From positions 1-64,000 of the forward strand of contig JAIWNF010000078.1 in the NCBI GenBank assembly GCA_025093555.1: DNA of 64,000 nt. Direction: 5' to 3'. Numbering within the stretch: position 1 is the stretch's first letter; each line of letters begins with the position of its first letter. The DNA comes from Circinella umbellata. Lineage: Eukaryota; Mucoromycota; Mucoromycetes; Mucorales; Lichtheimiaceae. A program made the position numbers and the translations under genes. Under the pieces are notes generated by a model. That model was not told the DNA's origin and searched no databases. It worked only from the letters and a program-made list of their open reading frames with translations. Of this stretch, positions 50,246 to 63,300 are shown piece after piece.

Positions 50246-51870
50246 TTATGGTATACTACTGATAATGTTTTCATTATTACTATTGATAACCATGTTATTG
50301 TTATTGTTATTGTTATTATTACGATCCTTCCAAGCAATCACTTTTCCTTGTTTCAATCGTTCAATTGCCTTTCCAATATTTTCAATATGGACTTCCAATG
50401 AAAGAACATCAGGTGATACTACGGGAACAACTACATGGGATCGTAATTCTTCAAGATCCATTTGAAAACCTTCCATTGCATTCAACATATACATCAATTG
50501 ATGGGCTGCTTTGCCTCGTTGAACTTCAAAATTTGTTAATAGCTGTAAATTTTCTTCTACCAAAGGTCTCCTTAACCCTTTTCCTTGAATCAAGTTAAGA
50601 AGATCTGCAAGGATATCGGGCTTCTCCGTATTTTGATAGCTTTTTTCTTGAACTGAAATTTCGTGGATTGTAAGAAGGTCTTGTTCTAAATCTATCATTG
50701 ACATTTGAGCTGCTTCAATGGCAATTATCAATCGTCGCGCTTCTTTTTCTATATATATATATATATATTAGGAAACAAAAAGTAAAATCACAAAACGTTG
50801 AACAAAAAAAAAATAAAAGAATTGTTACCAACAAGAGTCATGGCAGTTTCATAAATAACTCGTAATTCTTGTATGCTTGATTTTCGTAACTTGGCATTGT
50901 CCAATCTTTGGATAATAAAAGTGTTATATGTGATAAGGTTATCAAGAACACCTTTAGTTCGCGCTTGAAGACTCTGTGATAATATATTTCAGCTGTTTAT
51001 ACAATTGATAAGATCTGACGCTTTTTTGTGCTCATTACCAAACACGTTCCTACTTTAATTTCATATTACATACCTGGATATCTTTACCAAATTGTCTCGA
51101 ACGCATCAAATAATCCCCCAATTTTTCTTGAAATAAATCTGCGCTCATTAAATTGGAATATTTAACCATAACCTGTAAATCGCGTGTAGCCAATTCAACT
51201 TGTTTTAATTCAAGTGCTGAGATAGCTTCAGGTCCATTAGCTTGTACAATCATTCGCTCATAAAGCAACTCTTGTGCTTTTATAAAATTGGAAAAGTCAG
51301 GTATACCAGTAGTTGTTTGACACATTGGTATGTAAGATCGAATAAATGGTATTGAACATGTTACATCAATGACACTATCAGAAACCGAATGGATGGTATA
51401 TTTCACAACACTATAAACAACGGCAAGAGCAAGGAAGATCGATAAAACAGGTTTCAAAAACATCAAAGATCCTTTTATAACATCTATTATTGTATAAAAT
51501 ACAATGTTCAGAAGAGTGTCCTCAATTATAATTTCTCATTATCTGTTGATAGAATAATACCTAATAAAAACAATGGTATAAAATAAGATACGCCTGATGA
51601 ACTATCGTTTACTGCTTCTCTTGATTGTCTTCTATCAAAAAAATATGTTTTTGTTTTTGACAACGGAGGCTGTTCTTCTGGTGGAGACGATATAAAATAA
51701 TAATTATCTCTAGGTGCGTTCGACTTTGACTTTTGAATATACGGAACTTCTCCGTCACCTGATTTTAATGATGAAGTTGATTGTAATTGTTGTTCAAAAG
51801 AAAAATCTTCATGTATTAATTTCGAAATGTCCAACAAAGGTTCGTCTTTATCAGGTTCTGGTTTTACCAT
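50246..51870 (-). CDS. Conserved fungal membrane protein with coiled coils, uncharacterised
   Basis: Four exons on the minus strand (51561-51870, 51074-51471, 50829-50973, 50246-50748) encode 451 residues. The gene lies tail-to-tail with RPN11, about 90 bp apart. Residues 1-95 are hydrophilic and Ser/Pro/Lys-rich. Residues about 98-130, joined across intron 1, are strongly hydrophobic (YFIPLFLLG, then LKPVLSIFLALAVVYSVVKY), giving one long or two short membrane segments. The rest is helical and coiled-coil-like, for example KAQELLYERMIVQANGPEAI, KQVELATRDLQVMVKYS and KSSIQELRVIYETAMTLV. The tail has a poly-Asn run. An upstream in-frame ATG at 51924 would add a hydrophobic leader, but 51870 is preferred for the charged start MVKPEPDKDEP. 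I recognise this type from other fungal genomes only as uncharacterised; an envelope or organelle-membrane role is possible. Confidence 0.75.
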
Positions 51871-52467
51871 TTGCCCAAAAAATAAAAAGGAGCAAAAGAG
51901 AGAAGGAGCAAAACAAAAATGCATTTTAAGTCACTTTTATGTTGTGTTACCTAACGATTAGCATAGAGTGTAAAAAAAACCGGTTGGCATGGAAATAAAA
52001 CAATGTTTCAAGTCTACTAGATACTATACTCTCCTCTTCTGTTTTCGTGCAATGATGTATTACTACTTTTTAAGAAGAAATCACCATGGTTGTAAATATT
52101 TTTTTTAATAATGGACAAGATAGATATCATTTTATAAAGCACCCAATAATTGAGCATCGAACAACATGCTATAATTCTACTCGTTTAGGACTAACATTAC
52201 ATATCTCCAAAATGGTCGTAATTATGGAAAAATATATATGATAAGCGCACATAGTGATTAAATATTTCAAATATCAGCCATATTGGTTCTCAATCTGAGT
52301 ATACCATCTTAGGTCAATATTGAATCAGCAATAGAGTGTGTTGCATTTATTTCGACATTATTTATACATGGGATATCGGATGGTTGCTTTTCTATTACTA
52401 TGATATCTATTGTTATTATGCTATTTATTTATTATGTTACATTTACGTAGAGTTACGTAAGACTTTT
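51871..52467. other. Intergenic, upstream of the membrane protein and 3' of the first aldo-keto reductase
   Basis: No coding evidence was seen. It includes the promoter side of the 451-residue protein gene and the 3' end of the aldo-keto reductase at 52468. Confidence 0.4.
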
Positions 52468-53845
52468 TCAATCATCAAGATAGGACATCATTACATCAAT
52501 ATATCGCGCACCTTGGGGTTGCGCGGCATTAATCACTGTTCGCATTGCTGCTTTTTCTTCCTTGGTTAATTCCAATTGACCTCCTTTAATGTTCTGTTCA
52601 AGATACTTGATTTTCTTTGTGCCTGGAATTACAAAGAAGTCATCTCCTTGTCCCAACACCCATGCTAATACAAACTCGCTTGTAGCTACTCCTTTCTTGG
52701 CTGCCAACTCTTCAATTTGCTTGACTAGCTCTAAATTTTTGGGAAAATTCTCCGGTGAAAATCGTGGTACACTTCTACGGAAATCATTTTCTGGAATATC
52801 ATCAAGCGATTTAATTGCTCCAGTAAGGAATCCACGACCTAGCGGAGAGCTTTTTTTTTTAATAGAAAATAGACTTAGTTTGTGTTGTAACTGATGATGA
52901 TATTTCTTTTGTTTTGTTCTTTCTATCAAGTATTAAAAAAAACTTACTATGCAATAATAGAAACACCAAGTTCTCGAGCGGCATCAAGTAATCCATTCGT
53001 TTCAATAGCATTGAACCAGGGCGAATACTCCATTTGCACAGCAGTTATTGGATGAACCTTGTACGCACGGCGTAATGTATCCCCACTACATTCTGACAAT
53101 CCCAAATACCGAACTTTTCCTTCTTTAACCAATTCAGCCATAGCTTTTACTGTTTCTTCAATTGGACTATAACATATTACAATAAATTATTTTAGTAGCA
53201 AATAATCATGATGGTTACCAAGGGAAAAAAAAAGGTGAAAACTTACGTATCCTTGTCCACTCGATGTAAGTAATACAAATCAATGGTATCAATTCCTAAA
53301 CGTGCCAAACTTTCTTCACAAGACTTTCGGACATACTCTGGTGTACCACAAATACCTTCGTAAGCATGAGTCTCTGGATTATAAAGAATACCGAATTTTG
53401 TACATAAGAATATTTTGTCGCGATTCTTTTTTACTGTTTCGCTTAAAAGGCTTTCATTATGACCATGGCCATAAACATCCGCAGTATCCCAAAATGTACA
53501 TCTATTTGTAAAATAAAAACATAGTCAATACTTAATCATTGTTGAGTTTTTTCTATATTTACAGGTGGTATAAAATTATTAATGAAATTTTACCCAAGTT
53601 CCAGTGCACGGTCCAACACGTTGCGACTGTCAGCATCATTTGCAGGTCCATAAATACCATCTGACATTCTATATGTTATAATCGATAACCAGACACCATT
53701 TGTATAAATATTATAAGATCAAAATAATATATATACCTATATCCAAAAAATAATATCTGATTATTCCAACAACGTACCCCATACACCCAAGGCCAACCGG
53801 GTTGACTTTAATACCAGTCTTTCCAATTTCGCGAGGATTTACCAT
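52468..53845 (-). CDS. Aldo-keto reductase, paralogue 1 (YakC/AKR13-like)
   Basis: Five exons on the minus strand (53778-53845, 53594-53668, 53247-53501, 52948-53166, 52468-52849) encode 332 residues. Family features are the start [19 protein letters not shown]; the catalytic Asp and Tyr in [16 protein letters not shown]; the Lys in KIFLCTKFG; and the His in [23 protein letters not shown] and [16 protein letters not shown] follow, with a C-terminal cofactor block with [11 protein letters not shown]. The catalytic tetrad is complete. Such enzymes reduce aldehydes or pyridoxal with NADPH in the cytosol. The true substrate is unknown. Paralogue 2 lies 2 kb upstream in the same orientation with matching exon sizes, so the pair arose by tandem duplication. 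Confidence 0.93.
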
Positions 53846-55821
53846 TGTACCTTTTTTTCTTGCTTTCTGATTGACAGCTTTTTTTTTTGAACTTTTAGTT
53901 CGCGTTTTATATAGATATAACAGATCTCAAAAAGGAAATTGTGCCTTCGTAATCAACATGCTAATTCTGGGTTTAGTAGCTTCGTATTACCATAGACATA
54001 TAACATTGAGTATGATCTCAAGCATTGCTGCGCCATTCAATCCTATTCTCTATTGATGATAATAAATAATTATGACGAATAGAATCTATCGTACACATAT
54101 ACAGAGGTCTATTATTTTAAATCAACAATATACTGACAACAGTAATAAGAATAAAAAAGCCTAGCCCCATTTTTATTACGCACCTATTACGTAGTAAAAA
54201 AAAATAAAGACAAAGAAAGCCAATAAGAATATAAATTGGATATATCCATCTACTTCTATTTAGTTTATTATGGTTACATACGGGATAAAGGGTTATTAAT
54301 GTAGTGCTGTATAATATTGTGCTTTATCACTCATCTTATATTTACACTATTCAACAATGTAGACTTGTGATTTCGTAATACTATTATGTCAATCGCATTA
54401 CGTACTTCTGTATCTTCTTCTGGACCTGACAAGATATTAATAGTATACAAGGTTAATAGATTCAGGATCGTTAGGAATACTGTAAACACCCAATTTGGGG
54501 TTTAATGTGATTTGAAAATTTAGTTAAAGCAAATCTTTTTCCGCGATCTCACTTCACCTTAGTTAACCTACTTTAAAAGCTTTTCATTATTTTCTTTTAT
54601 ATTGTAACGTATAAAAATAAAAAGCATTCTTATATCAGCATAATTACCATTATTGTTATTATTCTTACTGTTGTTATTATTATTATTATTTATTTATATC
54701 ACCGTTAAAGTAGCACAAGATGCCAAACTACGTGATATTATTGGTGCGTGCTCCGCCAAATTTATGTTGAAGCTTTAACAAAGCAATGACACTTTTCCGT
54801 CATTGCAAATAGTATAAATAGCCTCAAAATAATTTAAATAAATATTTTCTTCGGATCTATATTTAACTTTTTGATCTTTTAGTCTGTTAACGATTAAATT
54901 GACCTAACAGTAGTCTTCTTTGAGCATAAAGTCTCTTAAGCTCATTATAAGATTTCTCTTTTGTAGATTCAGACGTACAGTAGTATTCCTGAATATAAGG
55001 AATCCCACATACCATTTCATATAATAATTAAGTTAATTATATCTTTTATTCTATCTTTTTAACATATTTCATATCAATTTCATATAACGACACTCCTTAA
55101 CATAACACGGAACGCTTCACTACATGGCTCTTATTGACAATTTTTTTCGATTCGATATAAATGCTTTTTCACAATAGTTGCTTGATGGAAATCTAATATG
55201 TGCAGCATATATATAACAAATAGTATTATTTTGATGATGCAAGCAACATATAATAATTGTTTATATAGCTCAATTTATTATGTACAATCGGTTATTGGAA
55301 GACGTTTTTCCCGGGATCTATGTTTTGCCCTACATGTTTTTTTTTATGCAATTGAGAGAAAAATTAGTCAATATACATATACACATCAACCAGTTTAAAA
55401 AATGTATTACTCGTTGATTTATTTTCAACTGGATATACCAATCAATGGGACATGATATTGGGCAGTCATAATATTCCGCCTTATTTTCCCCCATTAAACC
55501 CTTCATAGTTCAGTATTTACATACGTTTAGTCAAATTCTCTATTATTTATATATACTATACACATCTTGTGTGTGTGTGAGAGAGAGAGAAAAAGAGAAA
55601 GAAAACTCTACTAAAAAATACTAAATATAATGGTTAAGAAGTTACAAAAATCATGTAAATGTTAAAAGTAGAAATTAAGTTGAGAAAGCTATCAATATGT
55701 TTTTTTTATTGATACATAGGTCTAATCTTCTTTTTACAAAAGAAAATATACATAGCTATATTTTTGATAAATAGGAGATATAAGCAACCGTCACGGGTGT
55801 ACTGGTACGTAAGTATTTTAA
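53846..55821. other. Intergenic between the two aldo-keto reductase genes
   Basis: About 2 kb without a supported coding frame. It contains the promoter of paralogue 1 and the 3' end of paralogue 2. There are ATT trinucleotide runs near 54655-54700 and a (GT)n(GA)n dinucleotide tract at 55567-55590. Confidence 0.4.
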
Positions 55822-57367
55822 TTATTGATCTTGCACTGCAGTCATGAATTGAGGTGCGTAGCGATCGCCTTGTGGAGCAGCAGCATCGATAGCTGCTCGC
55901 ATTTCAGCCTCTTCCTCTTTTGTCAGCTCCAACTGTCCACCATTACAATTTTTCTCCAAGTATCTGACCTTCTTTGTGCCCGGAATAGTAAAGAAATCAT
56001 CACCTTGTGCCAATACCCATGCTAATACATATTCACTTGGCGTTACTCCTTTCTTTCTGGCCAACTCATGAATTCTTTCCACTAAATCAAGATTCTTTTG
56101 GAAATTCTCGGGAGAAAATCGTGGAGCCAATCGTCGATTATCATTTTCGGGGAGATCATCAAGGGATTTAATAGCACCTGTAAGAAATCCACGACCAAGA
56201 GGTGAGCTATTACGATTTTTATATATTAATAGTAAAAAAGAATGGTTTAGGTTATAAAAAGGATTTTACAAACACAGGTCTAAAAAGTGCGGTAAAATAA
56301 AATGCCTTACTATGCAATAATAGAAACTCCAAGTTCGCGAGCAGCAGTTAATAATCCATTCTTTTCGATTCCAAGATACCAGGGTGAATATTCAATTTGT
56401 ACAGCAGCAATTGGATGGATTTTGTATGCACGACGTAACGTATCTGCATTACATTCTGACAACCCCAAGTATCGAACTTTCCCTTCCTTGACTAATTCTG
56501 CCATAGCTTTCACCGTCTCTTCAATTGGTCTATAAGGTACATTATATTTTTTATATTTCAGTAAACAGATTTGTATTATATACCCACTGACTACTTTTAT
56601 TGAAGAAAACAATAATAAAAAAACCTTACACATTTTTGTCCACACGATGTTGATAATACAAATCAATTGTATCAATACCAAGTCTTTCAAGGCTTGCGTT
56701 GCAGGCTTTTCGAACGTATTCTGGGGTGCCACAAACACCTAAATGAGCGCCAGTTTCTTGATCACGGACGATGCCGAATTTTGAACAAATAAATACCTTG
56801 TCGCGATTCTTTTTTACTGTTTCGCTTAAAAACCTTTCATTTTGACCAACACCATACATATCCGCAGTATCCCAAAATGTGCAGCTGTATATTATTCGAA
56901 GGAAACATTAATAAATACAATTTTTTCTCTTTTCTATTCTTCTTTTTCCTCTAATAATCGCCCTCTCTTCTCCATGTAAGATCTAACTATCACTCCCCGT
57001 ACCACGAGTATAGATATATATATATATACATTTCCATCACATCATTTTGTCACACAATTATGTCTTAAAGTTTAACAGAACAAAATAATATAAAATTAAT
57101 TTACTTAAGTTCAAGAGCCCGATTCAAGACACGGCGACTTTCTTCATCATCTGCAGCACCATAGACACCATCACACATTCTTCAATAATAAAATTTTCAA
57201 ATGAGTCATTTGGTTAGTTTATTTGTCTTTTTGGTAAAGCAATAATGGTGAGATTTTATTACCATGGTGACAACAATGATAATAAGTTATTAAACTCACC
57301 CCATACACCCAAGTCCAAGAGGTGGCAATTTGGTTCCAGTTTTTCCGAGTTCTCGAAGACCAGCCAT
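55822..57367 (-). CDS. Aldo-keto reductase, paralogue 2 (YakC/AKR13-like)
   Basis: Five exons on the minus strand (57300-57367, 57105-57179, 56630-56884, 56311-56529, 55822-56206) encode 333 residues. The first four exons have the same lengths (68, 75, 255, 219 nt) as in paralogue 1. Motifs are [33 protein letters not shown] with catalytic Asp and Tyr; KVFICSKFG with Lys; LYYQHRVDK with His; [13 protein letters not shown]; and [11 protein letters not shown]. The C-terminus differs from paralogue 1 ([10 protein letters not shown]). The tetrad is intact, so it should be an active NADPH-dependent oxidoreductase. Intron 1 contains an X-box-like palindrome (57258-57271). Substrate and regulation cannot be told from sequence. 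Confidence 0.94.
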
Positions 57368-60300
57368 TTTATTTTGTATAATGAAGTAGAGATGATAAAG
57401 AAGAAGAAAGCGCGAAAAAAAAATGAGAAGCTTTTATAAATGTACTGTTTCACAAGATCCGGAGGAGTATATTCGTCATTTGGTTGCCAATTTGGATTCG
57501 GGGATAGGAATTTCCGGAATCGTGATTACTTTTTTCCATATTCGATATTGTATGCAAAAAGGACAAATGTTACTAGATGAACTTTTTTTTTCTTTTAATA
57601 TGCCTAATTTCATAATCCTTATCAGTCGTTTTTATAAGGTTCAGTTCAGTATTCATTGCTGACTACACTTTTTTAAAAAATTATGTGTGCTACATTACTT
57701 TTAATCATCCTTTTTTTAGCAGAAATTTCGGAGCCAAGAGAGAAAAAAATTTTACAATGAGAAGAAAAAATTCAACAGAATGATGGTCGCGCATTGCTGA
57801 TTAATCAAAGAGACTTATTTGTTATAATAATCTGGGTAATATTAATGTTCATATCTTGAGTAGTCATTTTTCAATGGATATTAAGGCGTACCACACCGTT
57901 TTTCCTTTTATAAAAACTTCTTTTAGTATAGTGATTTTTGATCTGTTACCATAACAACGGCCAGCGTTTATTATATATATTAAGCATGTACATAACGACT
58001 ATAATTTCACACGAAGAAAATGATAAATGCGTATTTAATCATGTACCAGTGTATATAGTAATTATTTCAAAATATAGATATAAAGGTGTTGAAAAAGGCA
58101 ATACATTGTTACTTATTACTATATTTATGTAGTATCATAACTCGATTTTATTTTTTTGGTAAGAAATTGAAGTCTGTCAATCAACGGACTGAAAAGCTTC
58201 AAAAAGTTACCAAAAATGGAAGGTAACGACGCAGGAATACTAAAGTCGAGTTATAAATACTGAATTATGACTATATTACACATCGATTTTTCTTAATTAT
58301 TTCACCATGGATTATCTAATAGTAATTTGACATGAAAATGTATGCACTTTATATGCAATTACTATATGATCATATATACCTATCAGCATTTTCGATCATC
58401 ACGTCGTATATAAGTCATATAAATTCTGCAGCTTAACTCTACATATGTTATAAATGATTATCGTTTGAGTTTGTTAAGAAACTTGTTTCGCATCTTTGTC
58501 CAACATAAACTGTATCAGCATACCGTAAATAGAACAGACTCTATTTGTGTTTATACCAATAATGTATATAGTAAGACTTGACATAACAAAGACGTTATAA
58601 TATGTTGTTTATCCGATCTTTTTATTCGATACAAGATAAAGCTGCTCACAAACGTGAAAAATGAAAAAGTAAAAAACTGTTTTTTTTTGCTCATTTCATC
58701 TTTGGATGTACTAAAATAACATCTTTTTCTTTGTAATTGGGTTTATTAGTTACTCTAGACTCCAATATATATCAAACATGGTCAAATATGTATATCATTT
58801 CGATTATCGAATGATGAGTACAAGACTACTACTTGAATAAACTTAATAAAATTCATCTTGAGTCATCAGAGGCATATAGCTGATTCTGCTTGAAAAATAA
58901 ATGTTGCAATTATTTATTAACCAACCTGGGGAATACATGTTTAATGATAATGTAAATATTGCATATGTTCATTGTAAGAAATAATATTCTCAATCCTTGT
59001 AGTAATTTCATCCTCGCGTAAAATCTTTTCATATTATACATTCGTATTCATTAGTCTTAGTTATTTTTTTATTATTATCTTTTCTTCAATATATTCAGTA
59101 AATATATAAGCTATTCTTATCCATCTTATCACTTTATAAGTAGTATTTATTGTCATAATTAGTGGTTTTGGGATAGATGAGCGAAAAATTGAACTCGCAT
59201 TTTAGAATTTAATTTTAGTAACACAAAAAGACATCGCGTTTTCTTTATTCTTTTCCCACTATTTTTCATTTTTTAACGTTAACCCGAAGAAGGTTTTGCT
59301 ACCAATGCAAGAGTAACATTATACCACTTTTGTTATATATTAAGATTTGATTATAATAAAAAATTAAATCGCCCAAGCACTGCCATACCGTACTTTATAA
59401 CCAGCCGTGAAATCTGGTGATCGCTAAACGTCATTTTCGGAATTTATTAGCTAGATATCATATACATGCACCTCCTGTTCTCTGATTCTGAACAATTATA
59501 CTACATTTCTTATAATAAAGACATCATCAAAAATAAAAAAAGTCTTCACTTCTCTGATTTCTTGTTTGATGCAAGATTAGAAAAAATCCGGGATCCGCCC
59601 CCCTACTTCTGTAACAGCATAGAATAGGTTACTAATCCGATCACGCGAATTAATATTTGAGCATAACAAAGAAACTGTCTCTCTTAGTTCTCCTACTTCT
59701 TATTTGAGACACGATAATAATAATACGTAGAACAGTGAATAACATATTGTTAACTCGTCTACACCAACTAGGTAGCTTACCAAGTTGATCACACGTTGTC
59801 ATGAGAATAGACGCAAAATTAAAGTTGGATTAAAAACAGTTATATAAAGACAGACTTATTAATAACAAAAAGTATCTTAGTAAACGTCTCTCCTCTTGAC
59901 AAACCCAATAAACACCCACACTCGCGTTTTTTTTTGTGCCAGCTTGTCCAATGAAGTGTAAGTATTCTAGGTTCATAATAAAATTTATATTTGCCTCGCT
60001 GCTCCCTTACTTTAGACAACATGATATGATGTTTTTTTTACTGATAATGACATGAATTTCTTAATTATGATTGTAGTTCCCAAGATAGCAGGCACTATCT
60101 TCAAGGTCCCCTGGGTCCAAGGTCCCTGGATGGTTCCTATCGGATACTCAAACCTTATGTCGTTGTAACGTTTTCCCAATTTGTCAAAAAAAAAGCTACA
60201 TATGCAACAGCATTTTATGGTAGACACCATCTGCAAGGAACCATATAATTTTTTTTATCCACGCTGGTGTGTCCGAGAGGGAAGAAGCACTGACCTGTCT

Positions 60301-63300
60301 TACTTGGTAAGCTTTATATCTTTGTAACTTTTATATAATATCACTATCAAATAATTGTGTAAGAGAGCAAAGGTTTCCATTAAAATACATTTTCTTTTTT
60401 TTTTACATGTCAAAAAACTAATCTGGCGGGTTCCTTTCAATTTGCTTATGGTAAGTTAATATATATATATCATAGTGGGAATAATTGTGAATAGGCTACT
60501 ACTATTAATAGTAGTATGATTATGTATTGATTATACTTCATTTATTAACTTGCTATCATTTTATACCATTTTTTTATACATATTATAGCATTTTGATTGA
60601 ATCCCGTTAGATTAGAAATTTTTGACTAGTAAATTAAATTGAAAATAAATACCGTTACAGTAGCCATTATTGTTTAAGAATAACGGGTGGAATCACTAAA
60701 ACTCTTATATATTAGATTACGCTATTGATTGTTACTATGGTTAAATTGAATAAGAGAAAAGAGCATGGTTTTTTAATTAGGAGCCCGCCAAGAGTCTCGC
60801 GCTTCATGTACATGCATTAGTATGTAGCTCTCTCTATCTCTTTCTCTCTCTCTTTCTCTCACTCACTCTTCATTTAGCAGCAACAAGTCTTCTTTTCTTT
60901 GCAGATGCTTCAATAAATATTAATGCATTACAATGCAGGAATTTTCGTAAATGGAAAAATCTTATCTTACAAAAAAGTTTTTTATTCGTTGCTGCGTGAT
61001 AAGTGTTTCGTGCATAGCAGGTATTTCCAATGTGCATAACAAACATTTTAAGCTTTGTGAATGATTTGTTGTAACACTTTTCTCATTTCACACTGTCCGA
61101 GCTTAGATTATTTTTTTTGCTTGCTAGATGTTTGCTTCTCTGTTTGATTGACGCCAAATTATTTTTTGTATATTAGAATTAGTGTAATATAGATAGAGCA
61201 TTACTATAGCAGTCAAAGAACTTTTGAATAACAACATCATTGTAGAAGGATCCCAATGTTTTATGATGTTCAGCTACTATATACCAGAAAATTGGGTCTA
61301 ATGACCGTATATACACTATATTTCTTTCTTTAATAAGACTATATACGACTATTAAAGTTGCCATGAGGTCGGATTAAAATCCTATGTAAGATGACCGTAA
61401 AGCGGCACGGAGTATACAATTATAAAGAGATGTGAATAGAAAAAGTCTTATTAGTTGATTGACATACATAGCACTATTATTTATTTAAGCTTGATTTAGC
61501 TTTTGATTGTTATTTTAGTGTTTTTGAATATTTCAAAGTGGGATATTATTTTTATATATTTTCACACTTATAACTATAAAAAATAAGTGTCGAAAATGAT
61601 ACGTACGCAGCATTATTATAATCAATTTTTTTTTATCTTAAAATAAATAAATGAGCTGTTGTAAAAACAAACAAAAGCTAGGTAGTACAGTTATGTGATA
61701 ATTGACTTGGTGAGTGCGCTTTAACAATTTAGGAGTTGTCAACGCCATGGGGCTTTTTTCTTTTAAATGTGTAAATCTTTGCATGCTTATATTTGTTTGT
61801 TTGCTTCTACTAAGTACCTGGAATCATAATCAAATTTTACAGAAACGTGTATAAAATCTTTTACTCCTTTTCTTATTCATTAAAAAGTTTCAGTCATGCG
61901 TGCAGTAAACCCTCTCCACCCTTCCGAAGATCTCAAAGACCGAGAACTGTTTAGAGGCAAAACAATGACTATTACCAAATTTTATTATAGAGCGAAGAGA
62001 GAATAAATGTTAATGGTAAAAATTTTGAGAACTAACCACTACATATTGAAAACACAATGTTTTATAATATTCCACCCCTAATAATAATATACATGGAAGT
62101 AATCAAATATGGAAATTCCAATAAAGGATACAAACAAAGAATTAAACTTGTTCTATGTGTAATACAGAAAAATAATTGGTCGGAAAAGGGTACCAACCTT
62201 TTTATCTTTTCATGTCCGATATTACGCAGAATATTTATAGATGACGCAGACTTATCTTACCAAAAATGACATACCATTCCATTCCTTATAGAATATGAAC
62301 CTGTTCTGCAGCAGCTCAATATGCAAAAAGTTTAAAAAGAAACCGAATACAAACATAAATAATTAGCTGACTCTTTTTTTTTTTCCTTTACTATAATGAT
62401 AAATGTATATATGCAGCGTTTACAGGGTGATGAACTTATGCATGTCGAGAAAAAAGAAAAAGGAGAAAAGAAAAATGGGATTTTCAAAAATGATTCAAAA
62501 GGCTTTTCATGAAACAACAGCAATAGAAACAGCAACAATTTCCTTTTTGCCATCATTCATTCCCATCTTTACGCAAACAATGAACTTTATTTTTTATGGG
62601 AGATTCCCACATCCCAGCTTTTCATGATCAATATCATTTTCTTCTTTCTCATATAAGATAAATCTATCATGTCATTATCTTTTTGAATTAATATCAGTTC
62701 ATCATTATATCATATGAAGAACATTGAATAGGTGAATAAGCATAGTATACAAATATTAAATACTGCAATGAATAATATTCCTTTTCTTAATCATAACATA
62801 TGTATATAAAGAGTTTTAAAAAAAGATAACGCGTAACAATAACTGTACAAATGCAACATAGTGTTCGACTCAAATTCTTTATATTAGATTTGAAAACCAT
62901 TCGCTTCTTTATTTGCCTCGATGACATATTTATCTGTCATTATAAAAAGCTCTTATTTATGATAATATCAATGATAAGTTAGATAGTAATCAATATACTA
63001 AAAACTGTTGTAATGAAGTAAAAAAAATACCAACTTTTGTGCAACATAAATTCAAATACTTTCCTTTTATTTGCTGTAGTTACCCTGTAGTTGGATAATG
63101 CAATCCCAGCAGCTTTTCTTCTGATTCACATGATATAAACGAAATTTAGTAGTGCCTCCCAACTTTTTTGTGAGATATATAAGGAGTTCTTTTTTGTTTA
63201 CATCATCGGACATGATCCAAAAACTTGGAAATCGATCACTTTTTTTATTCTTCTTAGAAACAAAAAGCATTTTATATATCTTACTTTTATTAAATTATAC

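Noticed and set aside
60012..60236. 74-codon minus-strand frame
   Set aside because: No splice partner, no motif and AT-driven composition; not enough to call a gene.
63067..63270. 67-codon minus-strand frame with Lys-rich start
   Set aside because: It looks mildly coding but lacks any supporting exon, motif or context.
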